Below are positions 25,501-35,214 of a stretch of DNA of 64,000 nt, piece by piece. Source of the stretch: Corynebacterium sp. P4-C1. GTDB lineage: Bacteria; Actinomycetota; Actinomycetes; Mycobacteriales; Mycobacteriaceae. How positions within the stretch are numbered: the stretch's first letter is position 1; every line of letters starts with the position of its first letter. The notes under the pieces are model-generated. The model saw only the letters and a program-made list of their open reading frames with translations. It ran no database searches and was not told the origin of the DNA. The stretch covers positions 1,984,001 to 2,048,000 of the forward strand of contig NZ_CP129966.1 in the NCBI RefSeq assembly GCF_030503595.1. Direction: 5' to 3'. The position numbers and the translations under genes are program-made.

Positions 25501-28077
25501 ATGAAAAACAAGACTGTGGCGCGCTACGGCATCATCGGTGCCGTCCTGCTGATTCTGCTGTACCTGCTCACGCTGATCGGCGACGATTCGCGCAATTATT
25601 CCGAAGTCGACACCTCTGTCGCCTTGCAACAGCTCGCCGACAAGAACGTCGAGGAAGCGCAGATCGACGACCGCGAGCAGCGGGTCCGCCTGACGCTCCG
25701 CGAACCCATCACCGTCGAGGAGCGCGAAGGGATTGAGGAGATCCAGGCGCAGTACCCGGCCCGCACCACCCCGGACATCTTCAACGCGGTCAAGGGCGCG
25801 GAGCCGGATTCCTACACCACCAACGTCACGCAGGAGTCCTTCCTGCTGTCCATGCTCGGCTTCATGCTGCCGATGCTGCTGATCTTCGGCCTGATCAGCT
25901 TCCTCATGTACCGCATGCAGGCCGGCGGCGGCATGTTCGGCATCGGCGGATCGCGCGCCAAGAAGCTGACCAAGGACATGCCGACGAACACCTTCGCCGA
26001 CGTCGCCGGTGCCGATGAAGCGGTCGACGAGCTGCAGGAGATCAAGGACTTCCTGCAGGACCCGGGGATCTACGAGCAGCTGGGCGCGAAGATTCCGCGC
26101 GGCGTTCTGCTCTACGGCCCTCCCGGCACCGGTAAGACGTTGCTCGCCCGCGCCGTGGCCGGCGAAGCGGGTGTGCCGTTCTACTCCATCTCGGGTTCGG
26201 ACTTCGTGGAGATGTTCGTCGGTGTCGGTGCGTCCCGCGTCCGCGACCTGTTCAAGCAGGCCCGCGAGAACAGCCCCTGCATCATCTTCGTCGACGAGAT
26301 CGACGCGGTAGGCCGCCAGCGCGGCTCCGGCACCGGCGGCGGCCACGACGAGCGCGAGCAGACCCTCAACCAGCTGCTCGTGGAAATGGACGGCTTCGGC
26401 GACCGCGAGGGCGTCATCCTCATCGCGGCGACGAACCGCCCGGACATCCTCGACCCGGCGCTGCTGCGCCCGGGCCGCTTCGACCGCCAGATCCCGGTGA
26501 CCAACCCGGATCTGGCCGGCCGCGAGAAGATCCTGAACGTCCACGCCAAGGGCAAGCCGCTGGGCCCGGATGTGGATTTGAAGTCCCTGGCCAAGCGCAC
26601 CGCCGGCATGTCGGGCGCGGATTTGGCGAACGTCCTCAACGAGGCCGCGCTGCTCACCGCCCGCATCGGCGGCAACGTGATCACGGCCGACGCGCTCGAG
26701 GAAGCGTCGGACCGCGTCATCGGTGGCCCGCGCCGCTCGTCGAAGATCATCTCCGAGAAGGAGAAGAAGGTCACCGCCTACCACGAGGGCGGCCACACGC
26801 TCGCCGCGTGGGCGCTCAAGGACATCGAACGCGTGTATAAGGTCACTATCCTCGCCCGCGGGCGCACCGGCGGCCACGCCATGACCGCCGCGGAGGACGA
26901 CAAGGGCATGTACAACCGCGACGAGCTCTTCGCCCGCCTCGTGTTCGCGATGGGCGGTCGTGCGGCCGAGGAGCTCGTCTTCGGTGAGCCGACCACGGGC
27001 GCGTCCGCCGATATCGAGCAAGCGACCAAGATCGCGCGCGGCATGGTCATGGAGTACGGCATGAGCTCCGCTCTCGGCGCCGTCAAGTACGGCGACGAGG
27101 ACGGCGATCCCTTCGCCCGCGCTATGGGCGGCGGTAGCCTCGACTATTCGCCCGCCGTCGCCGAGACGATCGACCGGGAGGTGCACGAGCTTATCGACGC
27201 AGCCCACGAGCGCGCCTACTCCATCCTCGCCGAGAACCGCGACTACCTGGACACCTTGGCCTCCAAACTGCTGGAGAAGGAGACCCTGCGCCGCGGCGAC
27301 CTCGAAGCCATCTTCGACGGCATCGAGCCGAAGGGCTCGGGCCTCGAGCTTGTCGATGCCCGCTTCCCCCGCCAGCCCGACCGCGAACCCGTGAAGACCC
27401 CGGTCGAGCTGGCCGAGGAGCGCGGCGAAGAACCGCCGAAGAAATTCTCCCTGCTCGAGGCATCCCAGCAGGCCCGCGCCCGCCGCCAGGCGCAGCGCAA
27501 CGCCGAGCTGAACAACCGGTGGATGCCGCAGGGCGACGGTTCAACCCGCTGGCAGCCGAACCAGCCTGGCCAGCCTGGTCAGACGGGCCAACCCGGCCAG
27601 CCCACCCAGCCGCGTTACGACGGCCCCCAGCCGCCCGCCGACTGGTCCTTCACCGGCGACGGCCGCGGTCAACAACCCCAGGCCCAGCCCCAGTCTCAAC
27701 CGCAAGCACAGCCGGAGTACGGACAGCCGGTGCCGAACCCGGCACAGAACCCCTGGCAACACCCGGGCCAGGCGCAGTACCCGGTGAACCCGGGGCAGCA
27801 GCCGAGTCACCCGGGCCAGGCTGCCCAACCTACGGAGATCATCGGCTTCCGCCTGCCGGAGAACGAGCAGCCGGATCACGTCTGGGACGACCGCGCAGAC
27901 GAGCGCGCCGGCCAAGGCAGCGCGGGACGCGGCGATGCCTCCGGCGAGGAGGCTCCGAATGCGGACGCCGCGGGCGTGGCTGAGCCGAGCCCGCGCGAAG
28001 GGTACGAACCGACCGAGCAGCTGCCACGCACCCAAGGGCAGAACGATGCGCGCCACAGGAGGCCCGACGATGAGTGA
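25501..28077 (+). CDS. ftsH: ATP-dependent zinc metalloprotease FtsH
   Basis: An 858-residue membrane AAA+ protease that degrades misfolded membrane and regulatory proteins. Two membrane helices (about 7-25 and 120-140) flank a small periplasmic domain; Walker A G-P-P-G-T-G-K-T at 206-213, Walker B I-I-F-V-D-E-I-D, and the zinc site H-E-G-G-H at 428-432 (most family members have H-E-A-G-H). The C-terminal ~200 residues are a Gln/Pro/Gly-rich tail, as in other corynebacteria. Its stop overlaps the folE start by 8 bases. One dispersed 11-mer at 27189. Confidence 0.97.
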   Translation: MKNKTVARYGIIGAVLLILLYLLTLIGDDSRNYSEVDTSVALQQLADKNVEEAQIDDREQRVRLTLREPITVEEREGIEEIQAQYPARTTPDIFNAVKGAEPDSYTTNVTQESFLLSMLGFMLPMLLIFGLISFLMYRMQAGGGMFGIGGSRAKKLTKDMPTNTFADVAGADEAVDELQEIKDFLQDPGIYEQLGAKIPRGVLLYGPPGTGKTLLARAVAGEAGVPFYSISGSDFVEMFVGVGASRVRDLFKQARENSPCIIFVDEIDAVGRQRGSGTGGGHDEREQTLNQLLVEMDGFGDREGVILIAATNRPDILDPALLRPGRFDRQIPVTNPDLAGREKILNVHAKGKPLGPDVDLKSLAKRTAGMSGADLANVLNEAALLTARIGGNVITADALEEASDRVIGGPRRSSKIISEKEKKVTAYHEGGHTLAAWALKDIERVYKVTILARGRTGGHAMTAAEDDKGMYNRDELFARLVFAMGGRAAEELVFGEPTTGASADIEQATKIARGMVMEYGMSSALGAVKYGDEDGDPFARAMGGGSLDYSPAVAETIDREVHELIDAAHERAYSILAENRDYLDTLASKLLEKETLRRGDLEAIFDGIEPKGSGLELVDARFPRQPDREPVKTPVELAEERGEEPPKKFSLLEASQQARARRQAQRNAELNNRWMPQGDGSTRWQPNQPGQPGQTGQPGQPTQPRYDGPQPPADWSFTGDGRGQQPQAQPQSQPQAQPEYGQPVPNPAQNPWQHPGQAQYPVNPGQQPSHPGQAAQPTEIIGFRLPENEQPDHVWDDRADERAGQGSAGRGDASGEEAPNADAAGVAEPSPREGYEPTEQLPRTQGQNDARHRRPDDE

Positions 28078-28723
28078 CACGGATACGACGGGTAGGACAG
28101 GTACGTCGGGTACGACAGATAAGACTGCAGACCTCGCCTCTGCCGGGAAGGTGCGCCCCGCATTTGATCGTGAACGCGCGGAAGCCGCCGTGCGCGAACT
28201 GCTGCTGGCGGTGGGGGAGGACCCGGACCGCGAAGGCCTGCTCGAGACGCCGGCGCGTGTGGCCCGGGCATACGAGGAAGTCTTCGCGGGGTTGCACACG
28301 GACCCGACGGCAGTGCTGGAAAAGACATTCGCCGAAAACCACGAGGAACTCGTGCTCGTGCGTGACGTGCCCATCTACTCCACCTGCGAGCACCACCTGG
28401 TGCCGTTTTACGGTGTGGCGCACATCGGGTACATCCCGGGCGAGGACGGACACGTCACCGGCCTGTCCAAGCTGGCGCGCCTGGCGGACATGTACGCCAA
28501 GCGGCCGCAGGTGCAGGAGAGGTTGACGAGCCAGATCGCGGATGCGCTCGTCGATAAGCTCCACGCGCAATCGGTGATCGTCGTGATCGAATGCGAGCAC
28601 CTGTGCATGGCCATGCGCGGCATCCGCAAGCCGGGCGCGACGACCACTACGTCGGCTGTGCGCGGCGGATTCAAACGCAACGCTGCCTCCCGCGCGGAGG
28701 TCTTGAGCCTGATCAGGGGGTAG
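28070..28723 (+). CDS. folE: GTP cyclohydrolase I
   Basis: A 217-residue enzyme for the first step of folate synthesis (GTP to dihydroneopterin triphosphate). Zinc ligands appear in S-T-C-E-H-H (Cys, His) and E-C-E-H-L-C-M (second Cys). The start at 28070 has AGGAGG 7 bases upstream and overlaps ftsH. The first ~25 residues are a Thr/Asp/Gly-rich extension. Followed after 2 bases by folP: one operon folE-folP-folB-folK. Dispersed 11-mer at 28549. Confidence 0.97.
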   Translation: MSDTDTTGRTGTSGTTDKTADLASAGKVRPAFDRERAEAAVRELLLAVGEDPDREGLLETPARVARAYEEVFAGLHTDPTAVLEKTFAENHEELVLVRDVPIYSTCEHHLVPFYGVAHIGYIPGEDGHVTGLSKLARLADMYAKRPQVQERLTSQIADALVDKLHAQSVIVVIECEHLCMAMRGIRKPGATTTTSAVRGGFKRNAASRAEVLSLIRG

Positions 28724-28725
28724 AA

Positions 28726-29595
28726 ATGGTCACTGTCGCAGATTTGACCGCGCGGGGCCGGACGATGGTCATGGGCATTCTCAACGTCACGGAGGACAGT
28801 TTCTCCGACGGCGGGAAATGGCTCGACCGCGACGCGGCAATCGCCCACGCGAAGGATTTGGTGGCGCAGGGCGCGGACATGATCGACGTCGGCGCGGAAT
28901 CCACGCGCCCTGGTGCGACGCGCGTGCCGGCGGAACTGGAAGCCGAGCGCGTGCGCCCGGTGATCGAGGCGCTGCATGCGGAGGGAATCCGCACCTCGGT
29001 GGACACGATGCGCGCCGCGACCGCGCGCGTGGCCGCCGAGGCAGGGGTGGACATGATCAACGATGTCTCCGGCGGCCTCGCCGACCCGGACATGTACGCC
29101 GTCATGGCGGACACCGGCCTTCCGGTGTGCTTGATGCACTGGCGCACAGTGCACAACGCCGAGTTCGGCGACGCGTCCGGCTCCGCGGACCACGGCGGCG
29201 ATGTCGTGCGCGATGTGCGCGAGACCCTCGCCCGGCTGACCGACAACGCAATGGCCGCCGGTGTGGAGCACTCCCAGATTGTGCTGGACCCGGGCCTCGG
29301 CTTCGCCAAGACCGCCGCCGACAACTGGGCCCTTTTGCAGGCCCTGCCCGAATTCATCGCAGGTGACCTGCCGGTTCTCGTCGGCGCGTCGCGCAAGCGC
29401 TTCCTCACGGAGATCCGCTCCAACCGCGGGCTGGAGGCCAACCCGTCGCTGGCCGACCCCGCCACGGCCGCTGTCACCGCGGTCAGCGCGCACCTCGGTG
29501 CGTGGGGCGTGCGCGTCCACGAGGTCGATGTCTCCCGCGATGCTGTCGACGTCGCCGCGACATGGCGCCTCGGCGCCGACTACGGGGGTGCCTGA
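28726..29595 (+). CDS. folP: Dihydropteroate synthase
   Basis: A 289-residue enzyme that condenses dihydropterin pyrophosphate with p-aminobenzoate; the target of sulfonamides. Motifs: M-G-I-L-N-V-T-E-D-S-F-S-D-G-G near the N-terminus, D-V-G-A-E-S-T-R-P-G-A, and V-G-A-S-R-K-R-F in the second half. The ATG at 28726 follows the folE stop by 2 bases, with a GGGGG ribosome-site stretch overlapping the end of folE. Confidence 0.97.
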   Translation: MVTVADLTARGRTMVMGILNVTEDSFSDGGKWLDRDAAIAHAKDLVAQGADMIDVGAESTRPGATRVPAELEAERVRPVIEALHAEGIRTSVDTMRAATARVAAEAGVDMINDVSGGLADPDMYAVMADTGLPVCLMHWRTVHNAEFGDASGSADHGGDVVRDVRETLARLTDNAMAAGVEHSQIVLDPGLGFAKTAADNWALLQALPEFIAGDLPVLVGASRKRFLTEIRSNRGLEANPSLADPATAAVTAVSAHLGAWGVRVHEVDVSRDAVDVAATWRLGADYGGA

Positions 29596-29991
29596 ATGGC
29601 CGACCGCATCCAGCTCACCGGTATTCGCCTCCACGCCGGCCACGGCGTGCTGCCGCACGAGGCGGAATACGGCCAGCCGTTCATCGTGGACATTACGGCC
29701 TGGCTCGACTTCGCCGACGCCGCGCGCGACGACGACCTGAACAAGACGGTCAATTACGCCGAGCTCGCCCACCTCGCGGCGGACACGGTGAAAGGTGCCC
29801 GCCGCGACTTGGTGGAGACACTCGCTGCGCAGATCGCCGAGGACGCCATGGCCCGCTTCGAGCAGCTCCACGCCGTGGAGGTCACGGTGCACAAACCGCA
29901 TGCGCCGGTGGGCCTCGTGCTCGATGACGTCGCCGTCACGGCCCGCCGTTCCCGCAAATCCGTTGCCGCCCGTGCGGGCGGACAGAGCTAG
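29596..29991 (+). CDS. folB: Dihydroneopterin aldolase
   Basis: A 131-residue enzyme of the FolB fold that makes 6-hydroxymethyl-dihydropterin. Typical stretches: L-H-A-G-H-G-V-L-P-H-E near the start, T-V-N-Y-A-E-L in the middle and V-T-V-H-K-P-H-A-P before the end (Lys is catalytic). The ATG follows the folP stop without a gap. Confidence 0.96.
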   Translation: MADRIQLTGIRLHAGHGVLPHEAEYGQPFIVDITAWLDFADAARDDDLNKTVNYAELAHLAADTVKGARRDLVETLAAQIAEDAMARFEQLHAVEVTVHKPHAPVGLVLDDVAVTARRSRKSVAARAGGQS

Positions 29992-30000
29992 GAGCGTCCC

Positions 30001-30474
30001 ATGCGTGCCGTGCTGTCGACCGGGTCGAATATGGAGGACTCCCTCGCGCACCTGAAGTCGGTGGAAGACGATTTCGCTGGTGAGCTCGCCGCCGCCTCGC
30101 GCGTGTACCGCACTGCACCGTGGGGCGGGGTGGAGCAGGCCGACTTCTACAACCAGATCCTCATCGTCGACGTCGACGAGAGCCCCCATGAACTGCTCGC
30201 GCGCTGCCAACGTCTCGAGCGGCAGGCGCACCGCGTGCGCGAGGTCCGCTGGGGGCCGCGCACCCTGGACGTGGACATCGTCGCGCTTTTCGACGGCACC
30301 ACCGGCGCCAGCATCACCCTCGACACCCCCGACTTGACCGTCCCGCACCCCCGCGCCCACGAGCGCGCCTTCGTACTGGTGCCGTGGCTCGAGGTGGATG
30401 GGAATGCGCGGTTGGGGGAGCAGGGCGTCGATAAGCTTGTTGCTGAACTCGACGACGAGGTGAACCCCCTATGA
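30001..30474 (+). CDS. folK: HPPK, hydroxymethyldihydropterin pyrophosphokinase
   Basis: A 157-residue enzyme that pyrophosphorylates the pterin for FolP. It begins R-A-V-L-S-T-G-S-N-M-E, has Y-R-T-A-P-W-G-G, F-Y-N-Q and the signature R-W-G-P-R-T-L-D-V-D-I. The stop overlaps the next gene by 4 bases (ATGA), so they are coupled. Dispersed 11-mer at 30426 near the end. Confidence 0.96.
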   Translation: MRAVLSTGSNMEDSLAHLKSVEDDFAGELAAASRVYRTAPWGGVEQADFYNQILIVDVDESPHELLARCQRLERQAHRVREVRWGPRTLDVDIVALFDGTTGASITLDTPDLTVPHPRAHERAFVLVPWLEVDGNARLGEQGVDKLVAELDDEVNPL

Positions 30475-30938
30475 ACCGCACCAACGTGACCGCCCTGGTA
30501 GGCGCCGCCGGCTTCTTCGCCGCGGCCGCTCTCATTCTGGTGCGGCGCTTTTACGGCGCGTGGCAAACGATCTCCCCTGTGTGGTCGGTGCCTGTGTGGG
30601 CTGTCGCCGCCCTGTGCGTGTTCCTCACCGTCATGGTGCGCCGCCGCCGCAAGGAAGGCCGCGTGGGGCTCGACCGCTCCCAGATCAACCCGATGATGAT
30701 GGCGAACTTCATGGTCATCGGCAAGGCCAGTGCCTGGTCGGGGGCGATACTCGGCGGCATTTTCATCGGGCTGGCCGTGTGGGTTCTGCCCCACCTGGGC
30801 ACCCTGGCCGCGGCCGACGCGGACCTGCCGGGCGTGGTCGCCGGCGCCCTCGGCGGCGTCGCTTTGGGCGTTTCTGGTGTGATTCTTGAACGCTCCTGCG
30901 AGGTGTCGCCGCCTGCCGAAGGTGAAGCTGCGGGTTAG
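30471..30938 (+). CDS. DUF3180-type membrane protein
   Basis: A 155-residue protein with four membrane segments (about 7-23, 36-52, 80-100 and 118-140). Position directly after folK with a 4-base overlap, and its size, match the actinobacterial DUF3180 family that follows folK. Function unknown; the coupling suggests a link to the folate operon or to the next envelope genes. Confidence 0.85.
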   Translation: MNRTNVTALVGAAGFFAAAALILVRRFYGAWQTISPVWSVPVWAVAALCVFLTVMVRRRRKEGRVGLDRSQINPMMMANFMVIGKASAWSGAILGGIFIGLAVWVLPHLGTLAAADADLPGVVAGALGGVALGVSGVILERSCEVSPPAEGEAAG

Positions 30939-30948
30939 AGTGTTGGGC

Positions 30949-32250
30949 ATGACTGCGGAAAATCGGTCGCGCGACGGCGGCAATGTGTGGATGATCGTCC
31001 TGATCGCTTTGGCACTCATTGCCACGGTGATCATGCTGTTCAGCGATTCCGCGGTGTGGCTGCAAGTCGCCCTCCTGGCCGCCCTGTGGGCCGCGATCTG
31101 CGGCTTCCTACTGGTTTCCCGCACCCGCAACGACCGCGACCGTGCACGCGCTGAGCTCGATGCCCGCGAGCGCGAGTACCGCGCTGAGATCGAAACTCTC
31201 CGCGCCCGCAGCGACGCCGACCGTTACGCACTCGAGGCCGCCCGCGCCGGCGAGGGTCTCCCGCCCGCAGCCGACTTGGAAGTCCTCCGCGAGATCCGCG
31301 CCGAGCTGGCCACCCTGCGTGCCCAGCTCGAGGATCTTTCCGGCCGCGAGTTCGGCTACGAGCCTGCTGCCCTCCAAGCCGAGGCCCGCCGTGTCAAGGA
31401 GATCGAGGCCCGCGCCAGCCGCGTCGCCCCGGCAGCCCAGGCCCAGACCGCTCCGGCGCAGCCTGCCCCGGCGCAGCCTGTCCAGCCCGCTCAGCCGGCG
31501 CACCACGGCCAGCACGAGCGGCAGGCGCAACCGCAGCAGCCTCAGCAGCCGCAGCCGAAACCTCAGCCCACGCCACAGCCGCAGGCCCGTCCGGTGTCCC
31601 ACGCGCACCCGCGCCCGGAGCCGGTTGCGCAGGAGAACCCGTTCCACCAGCAGCGCCAGGAGCCGGCCCGTCCGCAGCAGGCCGCCCAACACCAGCAGCC
31701 GGGTGAGCCGCAGCGCGCCCAGTCCACCCGCTGGAACGCCCCGAGCGCGAACGAGCAGACCTCCCGTTTGGAACCGGTGCGCGACGCCGACGAGAAGCAG
31801 GCGATCAACGCGTTGACTAAGCAGGCCCAGCAAGAGACGCCGCAGCAGTCGCCGAAACCGCAGGCGCGGCCCGCGGCGCAGGGCACCTCGCGGGTGCAGG
31901 GTGCACCGTCCTCCGAGGCAGTCGCGGGCCGAGTGGGCACGCACCGCGCACCGGAGGGCCGCAACCCGCTGACGGACCTCATCCGCGAGCGCCAGGAGGA
32001 GCTCGAGCGCGAGCGTGTTGAGCGTGAGCGCGCCGACCGCGAGCGCCGCCAGCGTGAGGAGCAGGAGCGGAAGCGTCGTGAAGCGGAGCAGCGCGCACGC
32101 GAAGAAGAGGCACGCCGCGCAGAGGAAGCACGCCGCGCGGAAGCTGAGGCGCAGGAGCAGGAATCCCGCGGACGCCGCCGCGCGGACGAGAACCGCGAAG
32201 GTTCGTTGAGTGTCGCTGAGCTGCTTGCACGCAGCAAGAAGGGCCAGTAG
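30949..32250 (+). CDS. Membrane protein with coiled-coil and Gln/Pro-rich tail
   Basis: A 433-residue protein: two close helices at the N-terminus (about 14-34 and 40-58), an Arg/Glu coiled coil (65-160), a Gln/Pro-rich stretch (160-310) and a long charged helix of E-R/R-E repeats (about 345-420). The start at 30949 is 7 bases after TAGAGT (leaderless). It resembles the corynebacterial DUF6779 group by position, between DUF3180 and the Rossmann protein. Possibly a cytoplasmic scaffold at the membrane; function unknown. The stop overlaps the next GTG by one base. Confidence 0.72.
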   Translation: MTAENRSRDGGNVWMIVLIALALIATVIMLFSDSAVWLQVALLAALWAAICGFLLVSRTRNDRDRARAELDAREREYRAEIETLRARSDADRYALEAARAGEGLPPAADLEVLREIRAELATLRAQLEDLSGREFGYEPAALQAEARRVKEIEARASRVAPAAQAQTAPAQPAPAQPVQPAQPAHHGQHERQAQPQQPQQPQPKPQPTPQPQARPVSHAHPRPEPVAQENPFHQQRQEPARPQQAAQHQQPGEPQRAQSTRWNAPSANEQTSRLEPVRDADEKQAINALTKQAQQETPQQSPKPQARPAAQGTSRVQGAPSSEAVAGRVGTHRAPEGRNPLTDLIRERQEELERERVERERADRERRQREEQERKRREAEQRAREEEARRAEEARRAEAEAQEQESRGRRRADENREGSLSVAELLARSKKGQ

Positions 32251-32906
32251 TGCATCCACCGCGCCTGCGGGTGTGGGCCGCCTACGGCAGCACGCTCTCT
32301 GACGAACTCGCGCGCGTGGGGCACGCAGTCACCGTCGATACGCCCGTCGCGGAAGCGGCGAACAATGATCTGCTGCTTATCGACGCCACCGATCCCTCCC
32401 ACACCCCCGCCCTCATCGCGGCTGTGGAACCGCACCTCCGGCACGGCCAGATGGTGCTGCACACGCTTCTCGACGAGGGCGTGCAGCTCCTCGACCCGCT
32501 GGAGGTTCGCGGTGCGGTGGTCATGGCCGCGCACCACATCTTCGACGACATCTGGGTGACAGCAGCGGCGGACGAGCTGGGGGAGGCGACTGTGAGTCTG
32601 CTCATCAGCGAGATCGGCGGCACCCCCATCCCCGTGGACGACGCTCAACGCCCGGTGCTCATGGCTGCGCAGCGTCTCCGGGCGCTGGAATTCGAGGTGC
32701 GGCTCGACGCCTACACCCTTCTTCGTGGCGAGATCCCCGGCATCGAGGTGAAGGCCGATGAATTCCTGAGCGGGGGCGAGCGGCCATACCCCTACCCGCA
32801 AAGCGCGGAAGCGATTGAGGCAATGCGCTTGGCGATCGCGGACCCAGGAGCACGTGAGCTATATGAGGGGTTGGAACGGCGTGCTGGGAGGCGCAACAAA
32901 GCGTAG
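32250..32906 (+). CDS. Rossmann-like / DUF2520-type protein
   Basis: A 218-residue cytoplasmic protein with an N-terminal Rossmann-like fold (R-V-W-A-A-Y-G-S-T, D-L-L-L-I-D-A-T-D) and a helical C-terminal part with A-Q-R-L-R-A-L-E-F-E-V. Corynebacteria carry such a 6-phosphogluconate-dehydrogenase-fold protein just before panC. It starts with GTG at 32250, overlapping the previous stop (TAGTG). It may be a pantoate-related reductase, but the dinucleotide Gly-rich loop is not canonical, so activity is uncertain. Dispersed 11-mer at 32375. Confidence 0.65.
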   Translation: MHPPRLRVWAAYGSTLSDELARVGHAVTVDTPVAEAANNDLLLIDATDPSHTPALIAAVEPHLRHGQMVLHTLLDEGVQLLDPLEVRGAVVMAAHHIFDDIWVTAAADELGEATVSLLISEIGGTPIPVDDAQRPVLMAAQRLRALEFEVRLDAYTLLRGEIPGIEVKADEFLSGGERPYPYPQSAEAIEAMRLAIADPGARELYEGLERRAGRRNKA

Positions 32907-32932
32907 CGCCCCCGCACCGTACGCTGGAGCCC

Positions 32933-33736
32933 ATGAGTTTCGAACCTGGGAAAGCTGTCGTGGTGACGGATCCCGCGCAGCTGGCCATGTACGGCCGCGC
33001 GTTCCGCAAGACCGGTAAACGAGTCGTCCTCGTGCCGCTAGGCACGGGCCTGCACGCGGGGCACATCGCGTTGATCCGCGCCGCGAAGTCGCTGCTCGGT
33101 GGGGTGGTCATGGTGACCTACAGCGGGAATGAGGTACCGGAAGATTTCGCGCGGGAGCACGTCGACGTCGTCTTCCACGGCGACCTGGACACCCCCGTGC
33201 GCGTGAGGCCGCAGCTCGACCACCTCGAAGACCCGCACGCGATCGCGGAGGCCGTCACCCGCACTGTCGCCGCGGTGAACGCGACGCACGCCACCGACGT
33301 CGTGGTGGGGGAGAAGGACTTCGAGGAGCTCGTCGCGCTCCAGCAGGTGGTCAGCGGTTTGCGGATGGAGGTCCAGCTGCACAGCCTGCCCACCGTCCGT
33401 GCGGGCAACGGTGTCGCGATGTCGTTGCGCAACGAGAACGTGCCAGAGGAGCTTCACGACGCCGCCCTCGCCCTCTCCGCCGCTCTCACCGCCGGCGCGC
33501 ACGCCGCCGAGCACGGTCCCGACACTGTGCTGTCGACCGCCCGCGGTGTCCTCGAAGCCGCCGGCATCGCGCCCGACTACCTGGCCCTGCGCTCCCTGTC
33601 CTTCGGCGAGGCGCCCGCCGTCGGTGACGCTCGCCTCCTCGCCGCCGCGACCTTCGGAGATGTGCGCCTGATCGACAACGTCGGCGTGCCCGTCGGCGTC
33701 GGTTTCAAGAACATGGGTGAGCAGCCTGAGCTTTAA
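32933..33736 (+). CDS. panC: Pantoate-beta-alanine ligase (pantothenate synthetase)
   Basis: A 267-residue enzyme of vitamin B5 synthesis. The ATP motif is G-T-G-L-H-A-G-H (family M-G-x-L-H-x-G-H), with V-G-E-K-D-F-E-E-L (usually G-x-K-D-x-Q-Q) and S-L-R-N (usually S-S-R-N). These replacements in conserved motifs mark it as a divergent, corynebacterial PanC; catalytic ability is likely but not certain. The ATG at 32933 follows TACGCT by 7 bases (leaderless). Confidence 0.85.
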   Translation: MSFEPGKAVVVTDPAQLAMYGRAFRKTGKRVVLVPLGTGLHAGHIALIRAAKSLLGGVVMVTYSGNEVPEDFAREHVDVVFHGDLDTPVRVRPQLDHLEDPHAIAEAVTRTVAAVNATHATDVVVGEKDFEELVALQQVVSGLRMEVQLHSLPTVRAGNGVAMSLRNENVPEELHDAALALSAALTAGAHAAEHGPDTVLSTARGVLEAAGIAPDYLALRSLSFGEAPAVGDARLLAAATFGDVRLIDNVGVPVGVGFKNMGEQPEL

Positions 33737-33825
33737 AACTGGCGCCGCGCTATGTTTAATGCGGCAGTTTTTCCCGCGCCGGCCGCGCCCCGGCCATTGA
33801 TTGAGGACCGATAAGGACCACCGCT

Positions 33826-34995
33826 TTGGCACACCACAATTTCTACGACTCGCTCGGACTCGACCGCAGCAAAGACGCAGACACGCTGGGCAAGGAGATC
33901 GATCAGCGCCTCAAAGCGCCGTCGTTGAGCGATGCCGCCCGCGACGAACTCCAGGTCGCCCGCCGCATTCTCGGCGACTCCGGTCGCCGGAAGATCTACG
34001 ACACGCGTCTCGACGACCCCACCGCCCCCACCATCGACGTGCCCGCCCTTCGCCAGATGGCGGCCGCCGATCCTGACTCGGGTGCGGCGGGCACTAACTC
34101 GGCCTCTAAGCCGAAGCGCAAGAAGCCGAAGCAGTACTTCCCGGACACCAACCCAAACGCCGAGGCCGTGCGCTCGGGCCAGACCGCCGCCTCCCCGCAG
34201 GGAGCCCCCGAATGGAACCCGGGCTTCACAGACACCACGAGCATCCCCGTCTACCAGGGGCCGGCCCCGACGGGGCAGTTCCCGGGCCAGTACAGCTTCC
34301 CTGGGCAGCTCCCCGGCCAGCCGCGCTACCAGACACCGGGTGCGCCGGGCGCACCGGGTGTTCCAGGGACGCAGGCGGGCCAGCAGGGGCAGGCCGCGCC
34401 CACGGCGCCGACAGCGCAGACCGGCCAAGCCAGCCAGACGAGCCAGCTCGACCAGAACGGGCAGAACGGGCAGACGGGCGACGGCAGCACCGCAGCACCA
34501 GCCAAGAAAGGTGCGTCGCCGTGGCTCGTCGGCGCGATCGTGGTAGTGCTGCTCGGCATCGCCGCCGGCGGCTGGTGGCTGTGGAGCAACCAGGGGGAGG
34601 AGTGGAACGCCGAAGAGCAGCAGATGGCCGACACCTTCCCCCAGATCATCTCCGAAGAATCCGGCCAAAAGGGATGGTTGGGCATGAAGTGCGAGTCCAT
34701 GCCGGCCACCAACGGTGAAGAGGCGCGCATCCGCTGCTCCGACAGCAAGCTCGGCGTGAGCATCATGGACTACGGCTCCGAAAGCAACCGCGACGCGCAG
34801 CTTCCGGAAGGGGACGCCGAGGTCATCGGCAACAACGTGTGTTCGGCTCGCTCCTACAAGATGGAGGGCGTGACCCCGCCGGCGTACCGCATCGCCCCAG
34901 AGGGCGCGGATGCGCAGTACCTGCTCGTGGTCAACGGCGGCGAAGCCGAGAGCAAGCGCATGTACCTGAACCTGTGCGAGAAATCGCGTGGCTAA
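33826..34995 (+). CDS. Membrane protein with J-like N-terminus and Pro/Gln linker
   Basis: A 389-residue protein starting with TTG. Residues 3-65 look like a degenerate J domain (F-Y-D-S-L-G-L-D ... R-K-I-Y-D-T-R-L) without the HPD motif. A Gly/Pro/Gln-rich linker (about 100-215), a single helix (about 228-247) and an extracytoplasmic domain with four Cys follow. The topology suggests N-terminus inside, sensor-like domain outside. No function known. Its last bases overlap the start of a small lipoprotein gene. Confidence 0.75.
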   Translation: MAHHNFYDSLGLDRSKDADTLGKEIDQRLKAPSLSDAARDELQVARRILGDSGRRKIYDTRLDDPTAPTIDVPALRQMAAADPDSGAAGTNSASKPKRKKPKQYFPDTNPNAEAVRSGQTAASPQGAPEWNPGFTDTTSIPVYQGPAPTGQFPGQYSFPGQLPGQPRYQTPGAPGAPGVPGTQAGQQGQAAPTAPTAQTGQASQTSQLDQNGQNGQTGDGSTAAPAKKGASPWLVGAIVVVLLGIAAGGWWLWSNQGEEWNAEEQQMADTFPQIISEESGQKGWLGMKCESMPATNGEEARIRCSDSKLGVSIMDYGSESNRDAQLPEGDAEVIGNNVCSARSYKMEGVTPPAYRIAPEGADAQYLLVVNGGEAESKRMYLNLCEKSRG

Positions 34996-35146
34996 GGCAC
35001 GCCCTGCCCGACAGCTGGCGCTGCTCGCCTGCGCGGCGGCGGGGCTGACGCTCTCCGGGTGCTCACAGAACCTGAAGGAGGCTCAGGAGCCGGTGCTGGA
35101 GACTGTGTCGTCGATAAGCAAAAAGCGTAACCCACGGAAACGGTGA
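34988..35146 (+). CDS. Small lipoprotein (52 aa)
   Basis: GTG 34988 opens a 52-codon frame: M-A-K-A-R-P-A-R-Q-L-A-L-L-A-C-A-A-A-G-L-T-L-S-G-C, a clear lipoprotein signal with lipobox L-S-G-C (Cys25). The mature part is only about 28 residues and ends in basic K-K-R-N-P-R-K-R. It overlaps the previous gene by 8 bases, a sign of coupling. The dispersed 11-mer at 35109 lies inside it, giving S-S-I-S with a rare ATA codon. Function unknown. Confidence 0.7.
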   Translation: MAKARPARQLALLACAAAGLTLSGCSQNLKEAQEPVLETVSSISKKRNPRKR

Positions 35147-35214
35147 GCTCGATGACCCGCCTGTGTGGACCCTTCCCGACTATTGGTGATCCGAAGCGAC
35201 TACGGTAGAGCAAC

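Noticed and set aside
25477..27207. 576-codon frame opposite ftsH
   Set aside because: Same explanation: antisense shadow of a highly biased gene.
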